Positions 33,239-41,564 of a stretch of DNA of 42,129 nt are shown here, piece after piece; position 1 is the first letter of the stretch; each line of letters opens with the position of its first letter. Under the pieces are notes generated by a model. That model had not been told where the DNA came from. It made no database searches and saw only the letters and a program-made list of their open reading frames with translations. A program made the position numbers and the translations under genes. Source of the DNA: Chitinophagales bacterium (GTDB lineage Bacteria; Bacteroidota; Bacteroidia; Chitinophagales; Chitinophagaceae); NCBI GenBank assembly GCA_015655125.1, contig JAATFP010000027.1, positions 1-42,129 of the forward strand, written 5' to 3'.

Positions 33239-34162
33239 CTAATAACTTTTTTCATTAATAGAATCCCGGATATTCAGATAACTGAGATATCGTTCACCAT
33301 GGATGCGGCCATCATTTACGGCTGCTTTTACTGCACAACCAGGTTCATCCAGATGAATGCAATTATTGAACTGGCAGTCGTTCATCACCGCACGCATTTC
33401 AGGAAAGTAATGCGCCACTTCTTGTTTTGAAATGTCTACGAGTCCCATTTCACGAATGCCGGGCGTATCAATCACTTGTCCGCCAAAAGGCAAATTGTAC
33501 ATTTCCGCAAACGTGGTGGTATGCAATCCCTTGCCGCTCCAGCCGCTGACATCCTGGGTTTTCAATCTTTTTTCCGGAAATAAATAGTTGATAAAAGAAG
33601 ATTTCCCAACACCGGAATGGCCACTTAACAAAGTGACCTTATTTTTAAGCAAGGCTTCCACTTCTTTTACACCTTCCCCTTTTTCTATGCTGATGAGTTT
33701 GATTGTATAACCAATAGGCTCGTAAATCTCCTGTACGAGTTCAAATTTCTCCAATTCTTTCTTTCTGTAAAGATCAGATTTATTAAAGACGATGATGGCA
33801 GGTACGCCATACGCTTCTGAGATCACCAGAAAGCGATCTATAAACCCGAGTGATGTCTTTGGGTCTTTTAAAGTGGCAAATAACAAGCTCTGATCAAGGT
33901 TTGCCGCTACAATGTGATGCTGGTTTTTATTATGGGGAGAAACGCGGTTGATGTAGTTCCGGCGCTCATAAATCTCTTCAATTACCGTATTCCCCTCTTC
34001 CGTTTCATCTGCGATCTCTACTATATCGCCCACTGCAACAGGATTAGTGGAAGTGATGCCATCAATCTTGAACTTTCCTTTAATGCGCGCATTATAAGCC
34101 TGCCCCTTCTCATCCTGAACGATATACCAGCTTCCCGTACTTTTATAAACCATTGCTTTCAT
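33239..34162 (-). CDS. rsgA: Ribosome small subunit-dependent GTPase A
   Basis: A 307-residue circularly permuted GTPase that helps late maturation of the 30S ribosomal subunit. In order it has an N-terminal OB-fold (residues about 1-70), the G4 motif FNKSD, the P-loop GHSGVGKSS, and the G3 motif DTPGIREMG, i.e. the permuted order G4-G1-G3. The C-terminal zinc-binding domain has Cys and His ligands in CQFNNCIHLDEPGC. Length is normal. It follows batA on the same strand with a 178-base gap that holds nothing recognisable. Confidence 0.95.
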   Translation of the reverse strand: MKAMVYKSTGSWYIVQDEKGQAYNARIKGKFKIDGITSTNPVAVGDIVEIADETEEGNTVIEEIYERRNYINRVSPHNKNQHHIVAANLDQSLLFATLKDPKTSLGFIDRFLVISEAYGVPAIIVFNKSDLYRKKELEKFELVQEIYEPIGYTIKLISIEKGEGVKEVEALLKNKVTLLSGHSGVGKSSFINYLFPEKRLKTQDVSGWSGKGLHTTTFAEMYNLPFGGQVIDTPGIREMGLVDISKQEVAHYFPEMRAVMNDCQFNNCIHLDEPGCAVKAAVNDGRIHGERYLSYLNIRDSINEKSY

Positions 34163-34340
34163 TGTATGCGAAAGTACTACTTTCTATGCGGTCATTACAA
34201 ACGAAGCGCGGCAACCTCAACATTTATCGAGACTCATGATGAGATTGCTGATGTATTGACAGGCAAGGACTCCACGCCGGGGCCTGAGATTGTAAGATGA
34301 AAATAAAATCCGGAGATTGTCGGTCGTCCTTAGTAGCTCA

Positions 34341-35342
34341 TCAAGGAAACTTTCTAAACACAAGATAACGCAGCAACACTTCCAAAAACAGGAACAAGAT
34401 CGCCGCCATCACGAGGGGAAAATATTTATCCTGGAACTTTATCGTATTTGTGATTTCCACTTTTGATTTTTCCAGACCATCGATCGTAGTATAGATCTCT
34501 GTGAGCGATGCATTATCTTTTGCCCGGAAATATTTGCCGCCGGTTTCCGTAGCGATCTCTGTCAGCAGCTTTTCATCAATCGAAACTTTCTGTGTTTGCA
34601 TCACCACGCCAAGATCAGTGTTGACAGGCTGCTGCGCTGTTCCATCCGTACCTACACCGATCGTATATACTTTTACACCAAATGTTTTTGCAATTTCTTT
34701 CGCTGTCTTCGGATCGATCAGGCCACCGTTATTTTCGCCATCCGTTAGCAACACCACCACTTTTGATTTTGATGTTCCTCCACGCAACCGGTCTATACTC
34801 GTACTCAAACCCGATCCGATCGCGGTTCCATCTTCCAGCAACCCATTGCGGATATTACTGATCGCAGATACCAGCACTTCATGATCGGTTGTAAGCGGGC
34901 ACTGCGTAAAACTTTCTCCGGAAAATATTACGATCCCAATGCGGTCGGTCAGGCGTTTATTTACAAAATCGATCGCTACATTCTTCGCAGCTTCCAGCCT
35001 GTTTGGCTTAAGATCCTGTGCGGTCATACTTCCGCTGACATCAATGCACAAAACAATGTCTATTCCTTCACCTTCTGCACGCTGTTGCTCATCACGGGTT
35101 TGTGGTTTTGCCAGCGCCACAATGATGCACGCTAATGTAAGCATCCGCAAAATAAAAGGCACATGCCTGAAAGAAGCTTTCCATGAACCCAGGCCCTTCG
35201 CTGCAGTAGTAGAAACAGCAATGGATGCAGTTCTCGAACGGTTGGTACGGGCATACCAATAAATAAGCACCGGTATCAGCGCCAGTAACCCGAAGAAATA
35301 TGGTTGTGCAAATTCTATATGGTTGAAATAATCAAAAACCAA
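34341..35342 (-). CDS. batA: BatA-type von Willebrand factor A membrane protein
   Basis: A 333-residue protein with two N-terminal membrane helices (YFFGLLALIPVLIYWY and FILRMLTLACIIVALAK), a VWA domain facing the periplasm, and a C-terminal helix (FPLVMAAILFLFLEVLLRYLVF). The MIDAS metal site DVSGS and the LTDGENNGG strand are intact. It fits BatA of the Bacteroides aerotolerance cluster. No ATG is available: the frame opens with TTG at 35342, six bases after the stop of the preceding gene, and has no internal Met before the second helix. batB and later bat genes do not follow; rsgA is next. Confidence 0.9.
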   Translation of the reverse strand: MVFDYFNHIEFAQPYFFGLLALIPVLIYWYARTNRSRTASIAVSTTAAKGLGSWKASFRHVPFILRMLTLACIIVALAKPQTRDEQQRAEGEGIDIVLCIDVSGSMTAQDLKPNRLEAAKNVAIDFVNKRLTDRIGIVIFSGESFTQCPLTTDHEVLVSAISNIRNGLLEDGTAIGSGLSTSIDRLRGGTSKSKVVVLLTDGENNGGLIDPKTAKEIAKTFGVKVYTIGVGTDGTAQQPVNTDLGVVMQTQKVSIDEKLLTEIATETGGKYFRAKDNASLTEIYTTIDGLEKSKVEITNTIKFQDKYFPLVMAAILFLFLEVLLRYLVFRKFP

Positions 35343-35348
35343 ATTATA

Positions 35349-36293
35349 CTAATTAAATTTTACGGATTGATCCTTTTCTATTTTTTCTATTCCATTGCCG
35401 ATGTCTCGCAAACTTTGTTCGCTTTCCGAACCTGACGGAATATATTTTGCAAATTTTACAGCATCGCCTCTACGCAATGCTTTCGCGATCAGCGAAAGCG
35501 TATCCGTATTCACACCATTTCCTTTCAGCAGCAGCAGCAGGTCTTCTGTAGTACGGTTCAGCAAATTCCTTTGCTGTTTCCTGCTGTAATATCTTTTGAA
35601 TATTTCTGCCAGCGAAGTATGATAAACCTTCGCTTCTTCTAGTGAAGATAATTTTGCCGAAGCCAGTTCTTTCAATTTCCTCATGGCTTCATCGTAAGCA
35701 GAAAGATCCGATTGAAACAACGGCTTTTCTTTCTTCGGACGTTTTTTAAGATAACGATACAACAGGTAAAGCAGCACAAGAGCTATTAAAATGCCCGCGC
35801 CCACAAATATCCAAAATGGATCAAAATAGGTAACATCCATCACCGGTTTTATGTCGCGCAACTGACCGGTACTGTCTGCTTTAGCATAGCCGACATTGAT
35901 AAGCACCGAATCCGTGTTGAGCGTATATTCTGCATTATCCGTGGTGTTGCGGATCTTTACCGGAAACGATGGAATGCGCCATTGACCGGAATCCCAGCTT
36001 GTAAGCACAATATTTTGCATCACCAGGTAGTTCCCCTGTGCATTGCCGGAATCAGATTTCATCTTATCCATTATTTCAAAATGCGGAAACGAATCCGGCA
36101 CATTAAATTCTATCCTGTAAGAGGAAGTTGGCAACGTGAATTGAATCTTATAATGTATCGGCTCGCCGATAAGGATGGCCTTGCGATCGATGGAAGTCTG
36201 GATGCTCTGACCGAAACTATTCTGTATACAGAAAGAAAAACAAATCGCTATTGTCGTCCAAAGAAGTGACCGTCTTAATTTCCTGTTTATCAT
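35349..36293 (-). CDS. BatD-like membrane protein of the bat cluster
   Basis: A 314-residue protein with a signal peptide (about 1-29, ending SFGQS), an extracytoplasmic beta-sandwich region of about 130 residues (IGEPIHYKIQFTLP; FPHFEIMDKMKSD; GQWRIPSFPVKI), one membrane helix near residues 160-182 (PFWIFVGAGILIALVLLYLL), and a cytoplasmic helical part rich in K and E. The layout resembles BatD, which links the VWA proteins to the membrane. It is shorter than full BatD, so I keep the name descriptive. It sits between the DUF58 and batA genes. Confidence 0.75.
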   Translation of the reverse strand: MINRKLRRSLLWTTIAICFSFCIQNSFGQSIQTSIDRKAILIGEPIHYKIQFTLPTSSYRIEFNVPDSFPHFEIMDKMKSDSGNAQGNYLVMQNIVLTSWDSGQWRIPSFPVKIRNTTDNAEYTLNTDSVLINVGYAKADSTGQLRDIKPVMDVTYFDPFWIFVGAGILIALVLLYLLYRYLKKRPKKEKPLFQSDLSAYDEAMRKLKELASAKLSSLEEAKVYHTSLAEIFKRYYSRKQQRNLLNRTTEDLLLLLKGNGVNTDTLSLIAKALRRGDAVKFAKYIPSGSESEQSLRDIGNGIEKIEKDQSVKFN

Positions 36294-36321
36294 TAATTGT
36301 CGATTGTTCTATGAGTAGCCG

Positions 36322-37191
36322 TTATTTTCTTTTGTGAAAAAATTGTTGCAGGATCTTTACATAATCTTCGTCCGTTCTTATGTGAAGCAGGTCTGCACCG
36401 GCTTTCCGGAAATATTTCTTAGTAGCATCGCTCTGCGAAAAAAAATGCTGCTGATAGTTATTACGCACCATAGCATTGCTGGTGTCTACCCAACTTACTT
36501 TATCAGTTTCCGCATCCTGTAATTGCAGGAGTCCGACTTCCGGCAATTGCATATCCATTTTATCATACACTTTCAAACCGATAACATCGTGTTTTTTTCC
36601 GATGATCTTCAGATCATCGTCATAACCTGCATCTAAAAAATCACTCAGTAAAAAAGCGATACTTTTCTGACTGGTAGTATTATTAAAGTATCTGATCGCT
36701 TCATCAAGGTTGGTGCCTTTCGTTTTCGGTTCGATTGTCAGTAGTTCGCGCACAATGTACAATGCATGCGCACGGCCCTTTTTAGGTGGAATATATTTTT
36801 CTATTTTATTGCTAAACAAAATAACGCCCACCTTATCATTATTGTTTACAGCACTGAAAGCCAGTACGGCAGCCATTTCAGTGATAAGATCTTTTTTCCT
36901 TTTACCGATCGTTCCAAATAAATTACTGGTACTCGTATCAACAAGCAACATCACAGTTAGTTCCCTTTCCTCTTCAAATAATTTTGTGAATGGTGCCGAA
37001 AAACGCGCGCTCACGTTCCAGTCGATAAACCGCACATCATCGCCGGCGCTGTATTCACGCACTTCACGAAAGCTCATTCCTTTTCCTTTAAAAGCAGAAT
37101 GATATTCACCCGTAAATAAATGCGTAGTGATCTTTTTGCTTTTTATTTCAAGCTCGCGTACTTTTTTTAGTATGTCGGTTGTTTCTGTCAA
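36322..37191 (-). CDS. DUF58-domain protein of the MoxR/bat cluster
   Basis: A 289-residue soluble protein. The DUF58 signature HSAFKGKGMSFREVREYSAGDDVRFIDWNVSAR covers residues about 32-64 (given here as a region). A VWA-like domain follows, with a DTSTS metal site and the typical FLLSDFLDAGYDD strand. Such proteins partner MoxR ATPases, probably as chaperone clients or adaptors. The only plausible start is TTG at 37191 (then TETTDILKKVRELEIKSKK), as an in-frame stop lies nine bases upstream; batA in the same operon also uses TTG. Confidence 0.88.
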   Translation of the reverse strand: MTETTDILKKVRELEIKSKKITTHLFTGEYHSAFKGKGMSFREVREYSAGDDVRFIDWNVSARFSAPFTKLFEEERELTVMLLVDTSTSNLFGTIGKRKKDLITEMAAVLAFSAVNNNDKVGVILFSNKIEKYIPPKKGRAHALYIVRELLTIEPKTKGTNLDEAIRYFNNTTSQKSIAFLLSDFLDAGYDDDLKIIGKKHDVIGLKVYDKMDMQLPEVGLLQLQDAETDKVSWVDTSNAMVRNNYQQHFFSQSDATKKYFRKAGADLLHIRTDEDYVKILQQFFHKRK

Positions 37192-37206
37192 AGTTTTTTA
37201 GATACC

Positions 37207-37297
37207 GGTTATGGGTGCAGCTTTTTTCGTTGTTGCGCGTTGTTATGTTCAGGAAGGTTTTCATTTCGCTAACGATCAAAAACCCGTAACCCGCAAC
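37207..37297. repeat. Opposed arms between moxR and the DUF58 gene
   Basis: The left word GGTTATGGGT (37207-37216) and the right words AAAACCCGTAACCCGCAACC (37278-37297) are imperfect reverse complements about 60 bases apart, inside what should be an operon. Confidence 0.35.
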
Positions 37298-37300
37298 CAA

Positions 37301-38302
37301 TTACGGTACGTTAACCGTCCTGATAATTTCCTCAATCACATCTTCCACATTCACATTTTCCGCTTCCGCTTCATACGTCAGCCCGATCCTGTGACGCAAT
37401 ACATCTTTACAGATATTGCGCACATCTTCCGGAATAACATAGCCGCGCTTGTTCAAAAATGCGTACGCTTTCGACGCCAAAGCAAGATTGATGCTCGCAC
37501 GTGGCGATCCGCCGAAACCGATGAGCGGCTTCAGTTTGGCGAGATTGTATTTGTCAGGGAAACGCGTTGCGAAGACAATGTCAAGAATATAATTTTCTAC
37601 TTTTTCATCTACGTACACCTGGCGAACCAATTCCTTTGCCGTCATGATCTCTGATGTGGATGCTACAGGGTTGATCGTGGGCGAAACCAGTCCCATCGTA
37701 TTCTGGCGGATGATCATCTGTTCCTCAGATTTTGATGGATAACCAACTACCACCTTCAGCATGAACCTGTCTACCTGTGCTTCGGGCAGCGGATAGGTTC
37801 CTTCCTGCTCGATCGGGTTTTGCGTAGCGAGTACCAAAAATGGTTCCGGCAATTTATAACTGCTGTCGCTGATCGTCACTTGCCTTTCCTGCATGGCTTC
37901 CAGCAAAGCACTTTGCACCTTTGCCGGCGCACGGTTGATTTCATCCGCTAAAATAAAGTTGGCGAAAATCGGGCCTTTTCGAACGAGGAACTCATTTTTT
38001 TGCTGTTGATAAATCATCGTTCCGATAACATCCGCAGGAAGCAGATCCGGCGTAAACTGGATGCGGCTGAACTGCGCCATGATGGTTTGTGAGAGCGATT
38101 TAATTGCGAGTGTCTTTGCCAGCCCGGGAACACCTTCGAGCAATACATGTCCATTGCTCAAAAGCCCTATCAATAAGCGTTCAATCATCGTTTGCTGGCC
38201 CACTATCACTTTGCTTAGTTCATCATTTATCCGGGTAACGAAACCTGCCGCGCTATTTATCTTATCATTCAACAGGCGGATATCCTCTGCGGTTTGTAGC
38301 AT
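37301..38302 (-). CDS. MoxR-family AAA+ ATPase
   Basis: A 333-residue cytoplasmic AAA+ ATPase. Walker A is GVPGLAKTLA near residue 58, Walker B is FILADEINRAPAKVQ near residue 117, and the sensor region is LVLATQNPIEQEGTYPLPEAQ. The C-terminal lid (GGSPRASINLALASKAYA) is typical. MoxR ATPases act as chaperones for assembly of complexes with VWA proteins, which fits the downstream DUF58 and BatA genes. It heads the cluster moxR - DUF58 - BatD-like - batA. Start is ATG 38302. Confidence 0.94.
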   Translation of the reverse strand: MLQTAEDIRLLNDKINSAAGFVTRINDELSKVIVGQQTMIERLLIGLLSNGHVLLEGVPGLAKTLAIKSLSQTIMAQFSRIQFTPDLLPADVIGTMIYQQQKNEFLVRKGPIFANFILADEINRAPAKVQSALLEAMQERQVTISDSSYKLPEPFLVLATQNPIEQEGTYPLPEAQVDRFMLKVVVGYPSKSEEQMIIRQNTMGLVSPTINPVASTSEIMTAKELVRQVYVDEKVENYILDIVFATRFPDKYNLAKLKPLIGFGGSPRASINLALASKAYAFLNKRGYVIPEDVRNICKDVLRHRIGLTYEAEAENVNVEDVIEEIIRTVNVP

Positions 38303-38509
38303 ACTTGTATAATTTTTCTAATGTTGCAAATTACGAACTACTCACAAACAAAAATGCTGCCATTAACATAAACGGCAAAAAAGCGTGTTAAAAAACAAGA
38401 AGTTAGGTGCGACGGGCGATATTAATTGATTAAAACAATGGTTAGAGATTTTGCTTTTTGAAAACCTCTTCAAGTCAAACACCTGCTGATTATTCTTAGT
38501 AACTGTCAA

Positions 38510-40192
38510 CTAACTCAGGTACTTGGCCACGATCGGCAGCCTCCTTCCCACACCAAACGCCTTCGGCGATATACGGATGATCGGGCAGAACTGGTTACGC
38601 TTGTATTCATTTACGTTCACCATTTTAAGGATGCGATCCACCAGCGCCGCATCAAAACCAAGTGCTTTTATTTCATCCGGACCTTTGCTTTGCTCGATGT
38701 ATTGATACAGGATACTGTCGAGGATGTCGTATTCCGGAAGGCTGTCGCTGTCCTTCTGCCCGGGACGAAGTTCGGCGCTTGGCGGCTTGGTGATAATGTT
38801 TACCGGGATGATCTCTTTTTGCCGGTTGATATATTTCGCCAGTTCGAAGATCTGCTGTTTATAAAGATCCCCCAGCACACCGATACCGCCGGCCATGTCG
38901 CCATACAATGTTCCGTAGCCGGTAGACAATTCACTTTTGTTGGAAGTATTCAACAAGATATAACCAAATTTATTGGCGATGGCCATCAACAAATTTCCGC
39001 GCGTGCGGCTCTGAATATTTTCTTCGGCCACGCTGAAAGGCAGGTCCTTAAAGATCGGTTTCAGTTCATTTAGAAAACTATCATAAATATTCCTGATCGG
39101 TAAAATATCGTAAGGGTTGTTAAGATTCTGACTCAATCTTTCCGCATCTTCCACGGAATGCGAGGTAGAAAATTCGGACGGCATCATCACCGCTCGCACA
39201 TTCCCTGCGCCCAATGCATCGCATGCCAGCACAAGAGTAACGGCGCTGTCGATGCCGCCGCTGCTGCCGAGAATGGCTTTGGTGAATCCCATTTTTGAAA
39301 AATAATCTTTGATACCAAGAATGAGCGCTTCATATACCTGGCTGATGTTTAATGCAGGTTCCAGGTTTTCAGGGTTGAGATCTTTGTCGCGGATCACTTT
39401 TGCTTCTTCAATAATGGCTCCGCCGATCGTTCCATTTTCATTCAACACAAACCCCTGCATATCTTCCCTGAACGATGCCAGGCGGCCGCAGAGGTTTGCA
39501 TCTTTGTCGAACACCAGAGATGTGCCATCAAACACCACTTCGGTCTGGCTTCCCACACAATTGCAATAAAACATCGGCACTTTGTATTTAAGTACGTTTG
39601 CTTTCACGGCCACTTTGCGGTCCTCATCGTGCGTGTAATCGAACGGCGATGCGGAAAGATTGATCATCACATCCGGCAACTGGCTGATAAGTTTGTCCAT
39701 CGGACAATCGGTGTATAACGGGTTGTCGCCGAGGTTCCAGATATCTTCACAAATCGTAACGGCCAGTTTTTTCCCTTTGAAAGGAACAATGCTCCAGGAA
39801 GTGGCCGGTTCAAAATACCGGTCCTCATCAAATACATCATATGTTGGCAGGCAGGTCTTGTGTATAACCTGCTTTACCTGTTTATCCTCTAAAAAATAGG
39901 CGGCATTGAAAAGATCTTTTCCTTTAACGGAATCGTTTCTGTGCGGGCCGCCAACAAGTACTGCAATACCATCTGCATGTTGCGTAATAATATCTATTGC
40001 TGCATAACATTTATCTACAAAATCCTTGAAATATAAAAAATCGCGTGGCGGGTAAGCGCAGACGCACAGTTCGCTGAACACAACAAGATCTGCGCCTTGC
40101 GCCTTTGCGGCTGCAATGCCTTCGATGATCTTCGCTGTATTGCTTTCGAAATTACCAACATGATAATTCTGTTGGGCCAAAAATATTTTCAT
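38510..40192 (-). CDS. nadE: Glutamine-dependent NAD+ synthetase
   Basis: A 560-residue cytoplasmic enzyme making NAD+ from nicotinate adenine dinucleotide, ATP and glutamine. The N-terminal glutaminase (CN-hydrolase fold, about 1-265) has the catalytic triad Glu in VFSELCVCAYPPRD, Lys in HKTCLPTYDVF and Cys in AVTICEDIWN. The C-terminal synthetase has the ATP loop LGSSGGIDSAVTL near residue 308 and SNKSELSTGYGTLYGD. I start at ATG 40192 (MKIFLAQQNYHVG); the extra 22 residues up to 40258 are encoded by a dispersed intergenic repeat. It lies divergently beside gldB, a pairing also seen in other gliding bacteria. Confidence 0.96.
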   Translation of the reverse strand: MKIFLAQQNYHVGNFESNTAKIIEGIAAAKAQGADLVVFSELCVCAYPPRDFLYFKDFVDKCYAAIDIITQHADGIAVLVGGPHRNDSVKGKDLFNAAYFLEDKQVKQVIHKTCLPTYDVFDEDRYFEPATSWSIVPFKGKKLAVTICEDIWNLGDNPLYTDCPMDKLISQLPDVMINLSASPFDYTHDEDRKVAVKANVLKYKVPMFYCNCVGSQTEVVFDGTSLVFDKDANLCGRLASFREDMQGFVLNENGTIGGAIIEEAKVIRDKDLNPENLEPALNISQVYEALILGIKDYFSKMGFTKAILGSSGGIDSAVTLVLACDALGAGNVRAVMMPSEFSTSHSVEDAERLSQNLNNPYDILPIRNIYDSFLNELKPIFKDLPFSVAEENIQSRTRGNLLMAIANKFGYILLNTSNKSELSTGYGTLYGDMAGGIGVLGDLYKQQIFELAKYINRQKEIIPVNIITKPPSAELRPGQKDSDSLPEYDILDSILYQYIEQSKGPDEIKALGFDAALVDRILKMVNVNEYKRNQFCPIIRISPKAFGVGRRLPIVAKYLS

Positions 40193-40224
40193 GAACCTCT
40201 TTTTTAATAATGATGTACCGCGAA

Positions 40225-40345
40225 CCAACGCTTCGACACGCTCAGGACGACTGTGCATTTAACTACAGTGATATACAACGAACACTGTGATCCTTAGCTG
40301 GCCAGCCAGCGTGAGCCTGCCGAACCAGTGCCTTCGATAAGCCGG
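40225..40345. repeat. Partial copies of the palindromic repeat in the nadE-gldB gap
   Basis: Half-sites GCTTCGACACGCTCAGGACGA and GCGTGAGCCTGCCGAACC, followed by CTTCGATAAGCC, are related to the core GAGCCTGTCGAAG. They are degenerate and lie between the divergent nadE and gldB genes. Confidence 0.5.
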
Positions 40346-40419
40346 AGTAGCCGGATTCTTAAATTAACAACTTTCTTAATCAAATAATTCCTTCTTTTGC
40401 AAAGTTAAATCATCTGTTT

Positions 40420-41433
40420 ATGCGCGTGTTATTTAGTTTTCTGCTGATCAGCATCATTCTTTTTTCGTGCAACGATAAAAAAACGCCCAACGTGGACAAT
40501 GTGAAAGTGAACCTCACCACGGCGCGTTTTGATCAATCGTTGTTTTCGCTCGATACCAACCGGATGGAACCGGAGCTGGACAAGCTGATGGAAAAATATC
40601 CAACGTTCGGACCAACATTTCTGGCCAACATCATCAACATCGATCCGCGCTGGAGCAAGGATACGATCGCCAATTATATCCACTCCTTCATCACGTCTTA
40701 TAGAAATGTGTATGACAGTTCTGAAAAGATCTTTCACGATTTTTCTGCCTATGAAAAAGAGATCAAAAAAGGTTTTCAGTTCATCAAATATTATTTCCCG
40801 GAATATAAATTGCCCACAAAGATCTACACGTTCATCGGGCCGCTGGATGGAAATGCGCACGCCATAAATGAAGACGGCATTTGCATTGGCCTGCAGGCGC
40901 ATCTGGGAAAAAATTATGGCTTATACAAAACGGCGCTCGTTTCCGAAACTTACCCGGCGTATATCACCGACCGTTTTGAACCTTCGTATATCGCCAAAGA
41001 TGCCGTCAATACGATCATACAGCAGGATCTGTTTCCGGAAAAAACAGAAGATAAAAGTCTCGTGATACAAATGGTGGAAAAAGGAAAACGCCTGTACCTG
41101 CTCAGTAGGCTTTTGCCCGAAACGCCGGAATATAAACTCATCGGCTACACCGAAAAGCAACTGAAAGAATGTTACGACCACGAGTCCAGCATCTGGGATC
41201 TTTTTATTCAGAATAATTTGTTGCAGTCAACGGATAATAATCTTACAAAAAATTATATCGAAGAAGGTCCAAAAACGCCGGAGCTCGGTGAAGCTTCGCC
41301 GGGCAATATCGGTTCTTTCTGCGGCTGGCAGATCGTAAAAAAATACATGGATAAAAATTCCGGTACGGATCTGAAAACGCTGATGGGAATGGATGCGGAG
41401 AAGTTGTTTGAAGCAGCTAAATACAAACCTTGA
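40420..41433 (+). CDS. gldB: Gliding motility lipoprotein GldB
   Basis: A 337-residue lipoprotein: signal MRVLFSFLLISIILFSC with lipidated Cys17, then a soluble, mostly helical domain. The conserved GldB region is clear, e.g. FGPTFLANIINID, KKGFQFIKYYFPEYKLP, YPAYITDRFEPSYIAKDAV and GSFCGWQIVKKYM. GldB is needed for gliding and type IX secretion-linked motility in Flavobacterium johnsoniae; its biochemical role is unclear. Its usual partner gldC is absent: downstream is a terminator and a convergent desaturase gene. A near -7 match (TTCTTTTG) lies about 25 bases before the ATG. Confidence 0.93.
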   Translation: MRVLFSFLLISIILFSCNDKKTPNVDNVKVNLTTARFDQSLFSLDTNRMEPELDKLMEKYPTFGPTFLANIINIDPRWSKDTIANYIHSFITSYRNVYDSSEKIFHDFSAYEKEIKKGFQFIKYYFPEYKLPTKIYTFIGPLDGNAHAINEDGICIGLQAHLGKNYGLYKTALVSETYPAYITDRFEPSYIAKDAVNTIIQQDLFPEKTEDKSLVIQMVEKGKRLYLLSRLLPETPEYKLIGYTEKQLKECYDHESSIWDLFIQNNLLQSTDNNLTKNYIEEGPKTPELGEASPGNIGSFCGWQIVKKYMDKNSGTDLKTLMGMDAEKLFEAAKYKP

Positions 41434-41564
41434 GGTGTGTTAGGTATCAGGTGTAAAGAGACTATACGACCAAAAAATATAAACATCAGCATAAAATAAA
41501 ATGCCCCATCTTTTAAAGCCGGGGCATTTTATTTTATGCTGATGCCTGATAGCTGACACCTCAG
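41434..41564. repeat. Matching tails after the gldB and desaturase stop codons
   Basis: Both convergent genes end TGA-GGTGT and continue with a TATCAGG word, so the outer parts of this gap form an imperfect inverted repeat around the hairpin at 41484-41544. Confidence 0.5.
41484..41544. terminator. Perfect 24-base hairpin between gldB and the desaturase gene
   Basis: Arms 41484-41507 (CATCAGCATAAAATAAAATG then CCCC) and 41521-41544 are perfect complements with a 13-base loop. The A/T-rich outer stem suits termination on both strands. Confidence 0.85.

Noticed and set aside
40193..40258. 22-residue N-terminal extension of NadE
   Set aside because: It is encoded by a dispersed intergenic repeat and does not match the family, which starts MKIFLAQQNYHVG.
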